Source: Cristatella mucedo
Taxonomy: Eukaryota; Bryozoa; Phylactolaemata; Cristatellidae
DNA: 64,000 nucleotides
Assembly: GCA_009760855.2 (NCBI GenBank)
Contig: WPIO01000029.1
Span: 2,187,501-2,251,500 of the forward strand
Direction: 5' to 3'
The translations under genes were made by a program, and so were the position numbers. Shown piece after piece: positions 39,444 through 51,400 of the stretch. Positions within the stretch are counted from its first letter, which is position 1; each line of letters begins with the position of its first letter. A model generated the notes under the pieces. It saw nothing but the letters and a program-made list of their open reading frames with translations, ran no database searches and was not told the origin of the DNA.

Positions 39444-42400
39444 CTGTGATCATCCATAAAAAGCGATAATAGAATGAGGTGAAGCACGAGATCAACAAGA
39501 AATCAACGAGAGTGATACTAGCCAATGAAGTTCTGGTATTGACGTAATTGGCAGAATGCGTGGGCGACGGGCAGGACCGAAGAGCTGAGAGCGCTTACGC
39601 TTCCGCTGAGTATTCGTAGACCTTGAATCGAGACGCCTTTGTGAAACCATTAACTGACACGGGATGATATTTTTTCAGCGGAGTTTTGTTAAGCATGAGC
39701 GAGTTTGCAGCTTGCTTTAGAAAAACAGTTTGCCGTTTTCATCGTGATCAGCGAACTCCTCATAATTCTCGCAAAGGCTATTAGTAACCTTCGAGATTCT
39801 CCGACGTCCAGGTTCGAAGTGCGTGTTCAAGTCATTAGGATTTTATTATATTGCAGACTTCGCACCGACGCAGAATTTACGTTAAGGCCACTAGGCGGTT
39901 CAGTCACCATGTGATGTAAGCTTACCATGGACAAGTTTTTGAAATCTGTTTGTGATGCAGGCCTTCTTGATCTGCATTCAGACTAGACCGGCAGCCTCGA
40001 TACCCTCACTGATGCGATGAACATGACACTCAGGAGTGCTCTTGACAAGCATGCTCCCGTTCGCTCTATCCGTGTTCAAAGTCGTCTAGATTCCTTTCAA
40101 TTTACAAAAAAACTCCTTAAGAAGCGCCGGGTTAAGCGCAGGCTGGAACGTCGTTTCAAGAAATCGGGGTCTGAGGCAGACCTAGTCAATTTTAAAGACT
40201 TACTTCGAGTTTACACCCGAAAGCTTAAAAAAGCCAGGGCTTCTTTTTTCATTAGAAAGCTGAATTCCTGCCAGTCGGACACTAAACAGATTTATAAGAC
40301 AGTAAACCATTTACTGGCCAATGCTGTCAGGTCTGACTCCCCAGATATTAAAGGCTCAGCCGAAAAGTTTTCAGCCTTCTTTACTGAAAAAATTGTGCAC
40401 ATTCGTGCCTCCATTAAGCCCCCTCCGACCAAAGCAATCGCCGTTCCTCAACCTGTGACCTTTCTTAAAAGGTTCTCCGATGTTTCTGCCTGTGATGTGG
40501 CTGCTTTAACAAGGTCTAGCAAAAGAGCTCGTCTCCTGAAGATCTTATACCTTCATCTCTGTGGTCTTCACTTGCAGACCAACTTAGCCCTGCCATAACC
40601 AAGATTTTTAATGCTTCTTTCGGAAAAGGGGTCGTCCCCAAGTCCTTCAAATCGGCAATCGTTAGACCTATTCTTAAAAAGCCTGGATTAGACACAGAGG
40701 TCCTAGCAAACTATCGTCCAGTTTCCCTTCTTCCGTTCCTATCAAAGATTCTTGAAAAAATTGTTGCTAAGCAGCTAGCTGAACATATTGAAAATAATGA
40801 AATGTCAGATACATTTAAATCAGGGTTCAAGAGGCAGCACTCTACTGAAACTGCTCTCCTCCGTGTCAACAATGACATTCTATGCGGCAACGACGACGGG
40901 AATGTCACTGCCCTAGCTCTGCTAGATCTGTCTGCTGCCTTCGACACCATTGATCACGAAGTTCTGCTTGAACGATTGAGAACAACGATTGGTCTGGCAG
41001 ACGAAGCACTGGCGTGGTTTAAATCATACTTGTCTGATCGTGTTCAATCCGTGTCGTGTGGGGGTCAGGTCTCAGACATGAGAAGGGTCACCTGTGGAGT
41101 CCCTCAAGGGTCAGTACTCGGTCCCTTGCTGTTCTCCATTTATACACAACCTCTGGGAAAAGTGATTAAGGCCCATGGAATAGGATATCACTTCTATGCT
41201 GACGATACTCAGTTGTATTTGTCATTCAAACCGTCGGTATCTGCTACAGCAACTGAGAAACTGAATGCCTGCCTTGTCGATATTCGATCCTGGATGTCGG
41301 AAAACTTCCTGAAATTAAATGACGATAAAACCGAACTGCTGCTCATAGGACACCCTAAGCGTGTAGCTGGATTAAAAGGCTTTGCTGTTCTAATAGGTGA
41401 TGCTATTGTGCGACCTTCACCACGTGCTCGTAATCTAGGTGTCGTGTTCGACAGCTGCCTCAATTTCAAAAGCTTCATTCAGAAGACTGCCTCTACAGCT
41501 AGCCATCACATCCGATCCCTATCCAAGATTAGAAGCTGTCTCCCACAGGGGCTTGTAAACAATTTAACCAGCTCTTTAGTTCTGTCTCGGCTTGATTATT
41601 GTAATTCCCTTTTGGCAGGGCTGCCAAAGAAAGCTATTATGCCACTACAGCGGATCATGAATATGGCTGCAAGGCTGGTCTTCAAGTCCCAGCGGTTTGA
41701 GCACGTGTCACCTCTGCTGAAAGAGCTAGGATGGTTGCCAGTTGAGCAAAGGATACAGAGCAAAGTTCTTACGCTGACCCACAAGGCCCGCCACGGCTTG
41801 GCTCCTTCATACCTAGCTGAACTGCTGCATCAGTTTCAGCTTGTTCGCGCCCTGAGGTCATGTGTGGACAATAAATTAGCTGTCCCATTCCTCCGCTTAA
41901 AGACAGTTGGCGACAGAAGCTTTAGCTCTGCAGGTCGTAGACTGTGGAACTCGCTTCCACAATTCTTACGCAACGACAACTACTCTCCAACTGGCACATC
42001 TTTTTCAGCGGTCCTGAACGGCTACTTCTATGCTACTCACTACCTCAACTGCTCTCCTGACTCTGCTATGCTTCCCACTTTCTCTTTGTTGCGTGAGACG
42101 AAGTCTGTTGGCTACCGAATGCATACCGAAAGCCGCTTAGGCTGTGAGTGCTCTATACAAAACTCTCCTGCGTAACACCCACATGGCCTTTATGACTTTG
42201 TGGAGTTACTGACGGAGATACATTACATTACATTACATTACCAAGATCGTGCCTCTTGCGTCCTTGGTGAACCCGATCACTCGGCAGTTCTCAATGAGTG
42301 AGGCACCATGCGCCTCGGCCAGCTGGATGTGAGTTGAGTTGGCCAAAGCTGCATCTACGAGCCCGCCGTCTGCTTGGTAGACGGCCTGAATATCGTTTGG

Positions 42401-45400
42401 TAGCTGCCACTGTGGCCACCTCATCTGGATCTCGGCGGCTTTCAGACGCTCGTACCTGTGAAATAAGCCTGACGATGGAAACCGAAAATTGTCTCATTGC
42501 AGCGTTGGATTAGATTTCTAGCAGCAGCACCAATGATGGTACACAAATACAGAAAATCCTGAGCCCGCACATTTGAAGTATCTAAAGAGCCTGAAAGCGA
42601 TCAGTGCTAAGACGTAAGTATTAAGATAATTTGTGGTCTGCTAGCTGAACCACTGCTGTCAACAATCGTTGCTACGGCAGCCGTCAATCAAACATTGGAT
42701 TGCACATGCCCAGCTGAATATTTTTTTGGGTACTTTTCTTGCAAGACGAGATCCGGTTTATCCACCACGTCACAGCTGAGCCTGTGTTAGTGCAGGTCGT
42801 TAGCTGCTGGTTTGACTCAGTGGCTAAGGTGCTCTCCCCGACCAAGGTCAAGGTGAAAGCATTTGTTGGTCGAGGTCGTAGGCTCGAGTACCGTGGCATA
42901 TGCGAAGCGTCTGAATAGAGATTAAGATCTCCAGGGTGCTATTAAAAAGAATTTTTATTTGCATGGAAATCACAGGCAAACGTGAGCACACCCACCTCCG
43001 CTTTTAGCGCCTTAATGGAACGAGTCTCTTCATATAGAAGATTAGTGGTTGTCTTTCTTTGATCGCGTTGACCAGGGAGATAGCCAATTCAGCAAGGCGA
43101 CAATGGTGCAGACAATATCTGCCTTAAATCCATTAAGATATTCGAAACGTATTTATACGCTGGGGCAACGGTGCTGAAAGAACTGTTTCGTTGTATGCTA
43201 ATGACGCCTTTAAAAATATTAGTACTCACAACTTTTGGCAGACGAGAGTAGAATATGCAGAAAGCATTAACAACGGATGTCAGCCAACGGAATGTATTGT
43301 TGGTTTACTTACGGGACGTCGTTCTCTTTCATGGCTTTCTCGTACATGTCCAGAATGTCGGCAGTTGGGCCATTCATAGACGTTAGTTCAAGGCTGCCAA
43401 TTTTGTGAACTAGCTTCTGGCCCGATTCCTTCTCCACATCGCTCCAGCTATGACAAACATGTGTGGATCAATAAGCTGAGCGACAGCATTTCCATATCAA
43501 ATGCTGACAGGTGGATCCAAATTGGGGAGGGAATGGGCGAGCGCACTGATACTCATGAGAAGGTGCAAAGAAATTTGTCCCAACACTTTATGACACAGTC
43601 TGTTCTAATTATGCCCTCTGGAACGTTAGTTATTTGATCGCACAAAATTAGGTTTCGCGAACTGAGAACATATTTAAAAGGGAATCTTTTGCCATAGCAT
43701 AGGTGAAGAATTGATTGTGGCATGCTTGACTCGAACGATTGACCAAGGCAACAAGCCCTGTTAGTCTAAAAAATTAAATTTCAAGAAATAGTGCTAACCA
43801 GAAATTCAATAAAAAGGCAGTAAAATTATTTAATAAACGCGTATCGCTTTTGGTAGTCTTCCTGCGTCCGATGATCGAAGGTGCAATCATTACATGTCCC
43901 GATCTTCTTTGATTCTATTACTATTCAGCCAAATAATGTTCAGAATTGCATTGCAAGGGATAGTGCAAAAAAAGTAAGTTTTAGTTGTTTAATATGAAAC
44001 AAATATTGATATTTAATTTTAAAATAGCACATTAAAGCTGGATATAAATCTCATTTAATCAAAATTCCGAACAATGTAATGTAATGTATCTTTGTCTGCA
44101 ACTCCCAAAGCCATAAAGACTATGTGAGTGGAGTGGTACGAAAGAGAGTTTTGTATAGCGCGCTCACAGCCAAAGCGGCTTTCGGTACACATTTGGTAGC
44201 CAACAGACTTCGACTCACGCAAAAAAGAGAAAGTGAGAAGCATAGCAGAGTCAGGAGAGCAGCTGAGGTAGTGAGTGGCATGGAAGTAGCAGCTAAGAAT
44301 TACTGGAAAGGATGAGCCATAATCGGCAGCAGTAGAGCAGTTGTAAGCGTAAGAACTGTGGAAACGAATTCCACAGTCTAGGACCTGCAGAGCTAAAGCT
44401 TCTGTTGCCAACGGTCTGTAAGCGGAGGAATGGAACAGCTGATTTATTGTCCACACAGGACCTGAGGGCGCGAAGAGGCTGAAACTGGTGCAGCAGTTCA
44501 GCTAGGTACGAAGGAGCCAAGCCGTGGCAGGCCTTGTGGGTCAGCGTAAGAACTTGGCTCTGTATTTGTTGATCAACCGGCATCCATCCTAGCTCTTTTA
44601 GCAAAGGAGATACGTACTAAAACCTCTGGGACTGGAAAACTAGCCTTGCATACAATATGACTTCATTGTCAAACAAAGCAGTTTTGTACGAGTAGTTAGT
44701 ACGAAATGAATTAATAAAAGTGCACGGGCTTTTTAACTATTCACTAAAAATGTTCCTGCTTTGCCTTAACAATCGCCGTATATTTTCCCTGAGCTTCTTT
44801 TACACGGAGAGAATTTGATAAAACTCACACTGCTCAGCTAGTTTCGCATGCTTTATTTTCGTGCCAATTATCGGGCTGAATCTAGGGGTAACAGATGTTT
44901 GCCTTTGGTGGGAGACCCTGTTGGTTAATGATTAAAATACAGTGATGAAATTATTAAAATTAAGGCTTTTGGCTCCGCTTCAATTTTAATAATTTAGTTA
45001 CTGGGATAAATCCATCTTATATTATTCTTTTTTTTGCCAACAAAACTTAAGTTGATCCCGCATCCTCCAACATTTCAGAAATTGGCCAAGTTAAGTTCAC
45101 GAGCGCCAATATGTGCACTGATCTCTTGGAAATAAATATGTGGGAGCTTGATATACATGCATATCAATAAATATTTAAACTTGATTACTATTTTCTGTAC
45201 GTGGTAGGTTTCCGTACCTCGGAATATCGAATAGATTGGACGCAAAATAGTTCTATTATTGTTAAATTGTATACTACTTTCAGACGTGATACCATTTATG
45301 CATTAGGAACTTTCTGTAAATTAAACATTCACTCGCTTTTAGAAATGTGTTTAAAAATATATATTATTATGTTGGATTTTTTTGTAGTTTACGTTAAAAA

Positions 45401-48400
45401 AGATTAACAGCGAACAACAACTTTCAAGACTAACACCAATAGATTTGAAAGCAAGATGTTTAAATATCTTAGCTTTTTGCACACTCTGTATTGTCAACTG
45501 CTAAAAATAGTGGTTGATCAATGCAAAAAAATGTAAGGGTACGACGCACAAAAGCTTCCTATGCAGATTAAAGCTTCGCCAGTGCAATACACCTAAATAT
45601 AATTCTGAATGTGAATGAGACCGCCCCGTCCGTCCGAGAGCCCATATATACATGTCGCTGATGTTACGTTTACACAGTGATCTTTGTGATAGATATAGTA
45701 CTTCTACGATCGTACAGTTATGATCAGCGTCCTTTCAACAACATGAGAAAGATATTTTATTCATTTGCGCATGAAATTACGACATACACTCTTAAATAAA
45801 AAAAGTCAAACCTTATGAAATAATGATAATCATGCTTTTGACCAGCTCGCTGTTATTGCATTATGAAATATTCAAAATCGTGCTTTTGATCAGCACACCA
45901 TTTATAATTAGGTGTTTAAAAGCTCAGGAAATTAATAATAATACTAATAATAATTATAATGCACTCGATAAAGCACCCTCAGAGAACTCAATCTCTTTCT
46001 AGGCGCTTTAATTTGCTCCAAAGGGAAACGCGATTGAATGGGAAGTAATATCATGCTTGCTAAACAACATGAATAACATGGTTAGGGGTGACATGCACAG
46101 GGTCAGCATGCAAGTGTGGTTATTGGAAGCATGCACAGTGTCAGCACGCATAAGCACATGAAAGACGAGTCACAGGGACAGTCCCACTAAATGCTTTTCT
46201 AATTAGGTGTGTTTTTAAGTTCTTTTTAAATGTGGTCAAGTCAGGGGATGTTCTGACGCAAGTCGGGAGTTCCAGGCTTTGGGGGCATACGAACTAAATG
46301 CACGGTCTCCAAAGAATTTGAGGTTTGTACGAGGTATTGGTAAACTGCTGGATTCCGAAAAGCGGGTGGTACGATGCTTGACCTGGTTGGGGGCAGTAGA
46401 TCTGAGAGATAGGCTGGAGCCAAAGAATCATGTGACATAAAAGTGAGCGACACAACCTTGAAGTCAATCTGTTGCTTGACTGGTAGCCAGTGCAGGTCGG
46501 CAAGAAGTGGTGTGATGTGGCAACTGCGACGCTCACAACAGACAAGCATAGCTGCAGAATTTTGCACTTGCTGCAATCGCCTGATTGTACATCCCGGTAG
46601 GTCTGCAAGCAGTGAGTTGCAGAAGTCAAGACGTGATGTCGCAAATGCACGGACCAACTTAGACGTGGTATCCTTATCTAAACAAGCCCGAATTTTAGCA
46701 ACGTTATGTAACTGAAAGTAGGCAGACTTGATGGTGGAGCTGATGTGGTCGTCTAACAAGAGGTCAGTTTGGAACATGACACCTAGATTTCGAGCTGGTT
46801 CAACAGGAGATATGCTGGCAGAGCCAATTCTGAGCGTCAGCCTTTCCAATTTTGAACTACACTGGGTTTTCCCATAACTAATAAGTTAGTTTTATCATCG
46901 TTTAGTTTAAGAAAATTTGCTACCTTCCATGGGGGGATGTCATCAATACATGCAGCAAGTGAATTGAAAGAATTCGAGGTGCGCGAAGGCTGGGAAGGAT
47001 CAAAGCAAAGGTACAACCGAGTGTCATCCGCATAGAAGTGAAAGCCTAGATTGCGCTTGGCAATCACATGAGCAAGAGCGAGAGTATAAACCGTGAAAAG
47101 AACCGGACCTAGCACGGAGCCCTGAGGTACCCAATATTTCAGAGGTACCTCGGATGATCTTTGTCCATTCACGTCAATAGTCTGGAGTCTCTAGATAAGA
47201 TAGGACCCGAAGCATTGCAGAGCAGCACCAGGGATGTCCAGGTGAGATGAGAGGTGCTTTAGAAGAACTCGGTGATCGATAGCATCAACAGCTGCCGAGA
47301 GATCGAGCAAAACAAGTAGAGACACTCTAGCCATGTCTGCATTCCTAAGTAGGTCGTTGTATACCCTAAGCAATGCTGATTCTGTGGAGTGATTAGCTCT
47401 AAAGCCAGACTGGAACTTACTAGCAAGGTTTGAAGTTTCAATATATGAGTTCAGCTGGTCCGCAAAGACTCGTTCCAGCGTCTTTGATAGGAATGATAGA
47501 AGGGAGACTGGGCGATTATATCTCAGTGTAATGGATATAAAAATAGAGAATCTTTTTTCAGCCTTGACGACGCTCCTCCTCGGTGAGTTTTTAAGGCTGA
47601 GCCTTTGCGAAGGTATGCGATCACGTGCTTGCGATTTTTCACGGGTACATGCTAGTGTTCACTAAAAATAATAATCGCTCTGCTTTCTGGCACTCAGAGG
47701 TGCTGGTGCCCGTTTCTATTCTTCGTCGAATTAAGCAGCGAGTAAGACTCAACAAAAAGCTCGCTGCATTAGTCTAGCTCAGCGGCTGTCACTCACGTTT
47801 GGTAAGAGGCTTTGGCAAGCTTGACGTATTTACTGTCATGGTACATATATCGTCTGAAAAAAGAACAAAATCTGCTGACAGAGCATGAATTTTATTTATT
47901 AAGGTGGATTTAGGCGCCATTTTTAGCACAGTGACGAGCTACACGAGCCTCACTTTGGTGTTTTTGATGTGTGCAGCAATAGGAGCGCAATTGATTTTAC
48001 TGTGAGTTCCATTGTAAGTAAATTATTAGTTGCTTTGCTTTGACGTACTCTTGGTATTGTAAGCATGTACGTTTGACTGAGCGTAATGCTTTGTTTCACA
48101 ATATAAGAAGAACTCTCGTCTTTCTGAATTCTGCAATATTTGAAATTCACTGGAAGCAACAGAAAGCGAGTTTTTAGAAACGTGACAAAATTGCGACATT
48201 AATTTTGGAATCGCCAAATGCCAGAAGTGCGCAGTTATATTGTACAGTTATACAGAGCTAGGGTGAGTGCGAGTTTTTATGCTTACTAAACTCGGAACTG
48301 GGCTTGTAATTTTCTTGAGTACGTCTACTTTTTCTAATCCATAGGGCCACAAGCTCGTTAGAAAAGCACCGGAAGCACACAAATAAGTCATAGGGAATAC

Positions 48401-51400
48401 ATTTAAATTATAAAGACCAAGATGTTTGATCTCAAGAAAAAACTAGGCTGAATTGCACCTAATAGAAAAAGTGTCTGGAATAGGTTTTTAATGACACTTC
48501 AGCATGATCTCTCACTCTCAGATGCGGCAGATGAGCACGTGAACGAGCTCCCATGAAGCCTCAAATTTCTCAAAGCTGAAGAGCTTTCTAAGCATGATAT
48601 AGGCTTTCAAATGTGTTCTATATAGCTGTACATGTACACTGATCACTTAAGCTTTCCAGCAGCTCAAATTCAGCCTACTTTCTTACAGCACGCATTGCTG
48701 ACATTCGCTCTTGGGTGGCGGTAAAACTATCTCAAAACTAAATGACAGCAAAATCAACTTAATAATTACAGGAATGCCACGAGTTACCCAAAAACAAGAA
48801 AGCCTCACCCTCAAGATGGGCTCGTCTAACGGATTCAATTAGCCTCTACACGAAGTCTGGGTGGCATTTTCAAAAAATGACCTCCCACTAAATGACCACG
48901 TCAGCTCCATAGTCAAGTCTACCTACTTTCAACTACTTAAAATCGCAAAATGCGAGCTTTCTTAGATAAATTTCTGCGTAAAATATTTTGCGTCTTGGTA
49001 GTAAATACTTTTTCTTAATTATATATATATATATAAATACTGGAGCTATATACAATGGCTATTGTTCTTAAAAAATTTTGCCTTTGCCACTACGAAAGTA
49101 ATACAATTTGAAACTTACCCATTTATACTAAGAAAATGGAAAACACGAGTTAAGCGTCACATTTTTTGAAAGTTTAACATTTCTTCGTTTGTATAGGAAC
49201 GTAAGAGAACTTAATCTCTACCCAGGCGTCACAGGTCTAGAGTCCGCGACCTCGGTCCTTAAAAGTGAGAACGACATCCCTGGGCCAAACCAGCGAGGCG
49301 CAAGAAACAGCATTTGAATCTAAATTAGAATTTGTATATACTTTCGTACAAAAATTACCCTAGAAGGTTGAAAAATGTGTATGTTTTTAAGATTAACGGT
49401 TACGGTTTGAATGACTTCAAGTATCAGCGCCAAAACAGTGTCTCCCATAAGCTCTCTTACGATCAATTCATCAATTGCCTTTGGTAGCGGCGTTCCAAGT
49501 TGAGCAAATGGTGAAGGAAACTCGTGCTTTGCTCCTCCGATTAAACCCTGATATTCAAATTGAATTGATCAAGATGAGCATCAAGAATATGGCTATGAAG
49601 GACATTCTGCAGTCAACTGTGGACAAGCTCTTCACCGCTGTCTCAACTGTATATTTTTCAGACCTTTGATTGTCCAGGAACCCAGAACCACTGCAACAAA
49701 GCAGCTCGAGTTCACTCTCTTTTTAGTAGTGAGCTTCTTGGAGAATTCATTCCACAAAATGACGTTTTAATCAGCGATACTGCGAAGACACCGTCTTCGA
49801 CCTTGGACTTAGACGCCTCGAAGAAGCTTCCAAGGCACTCGACGACACCTCACTCCTTATATAGAGCTTTGGAAAATTGTTTTATATTGCCCAATTTGAT
49901 TCGTAGTGATGGCATCAGCACCTCGAAGGGGCCACCGGTGGCATCCGCATGACTTTGTTGCTCTATACACGGAACTTACTCCGCAGTAGCCTTTCCTGGC
50001 TCAGCGGTAGCTCGCATGGCGACACCTAATTTCCCCATGTAAAGATAGCAGGGAAACCTGGTGAAATAATTAACTAAACAACCCACAGAGAATTCCAATA
50101 TTGTAAAGTCGCCCTGTCAAACTCACCACAGCTCAAGGCGTCTAGCATATTCTTGATGCTGCTATATTATTCTTGTAATGGACAATTTCTATTGATATGA
50201 AAAGAGTGGTCATATTGTGGCAGAAGAAGTAGCCATCTTGACGGATGAAGAAGGTTGGGAATAAAATCATTCTCGCCTCCTGACATAGAGCGCTCTAACG
50301 TGCGTTCTTGTTCGTTGCAGAATTCTTCCGAAAACCGAAGTTCTTGCGAACATCGTATACGGAAACGATACAGCTAAGACCTGTTTAAAGTTATTCTGAT
50401 TGTTTATTTGACCGTAGCGCGTAAGAAATTACGTGCCTATGGACATCTAAACGCTTATCGCTTCGGGCTGCTGGGTCTCCCATGCCGGCGGCTGCATTAG
50501 CTACGCCGGCGGCTAGTAACCTACTTGTTAGTTATGGTCGTCAGCAGCTGCTATCGCTTCGTCATCGTATATAAAATGCATTCCTAGATATTAATGTTGT
50601 TGCTAAGATTCATGAACTATGCATTAACAAAAGGAAAGCACCCCGTAGCCGCCGCGGTGGCCGGAACCGCCAGCTTAGACGCTGCTCGTTTGGTATTCCT
50701 AGCATTGTCTCGAACCGCTTAGCACGCTCCCCCACATGCGTCACTGTAAATCTCTCAAACTTAGTGGTCATCAGGCCTGTTGTAACCCAATCGGCCAGAC
50801 TTAACGCTTGCCTTTGGAATCCTCGCTCAATGTGCAATAAACCTCTAGTAATAAACGACCTTATTTCTGAAAATGGTATCGACCTGCTCGCCCTAACTGA
50901 AACTTGGCTGAAATCGATAAACTGCCCGACAATTAAAGACGCTACTCCACCTGGTTTCACGTTCTTTCACACCCCTAGATCAATCAAAACTGGAGGTGGA
51001 GTTGCTATGATCGTGCGCTCGAAATTCAACTTCAAGCCATTTGCGGTACCCTCGAAGCAGTCTTTTGAATCAATTGTCCTGGTCTCACCCGAAAACAAGC
51101 TACCGATAGTGGCAGTAGTCTATCGCCCACCAGGTACCAAATCCTCCTTTATCTCAGATTTCTCCGATCTCATTTCGATTCTGTGTGCAAGAAATCGATC
51201 CTTCCTCGTTATGGGTGATTTCAACGTTCACTTTGATAACTTATCTGACGCTTTCAGCACCGAATTTCGTACATTGACAGACTCATTATCTCTTGTGACT
51301 CATGTGCATGGCCCTACCCACATCAAGGGTCACACACTCGACCAAATTTTCTCATATAACTGCACTTTGTCATCACCAGTTATCACCAAATCCTGCTTAT

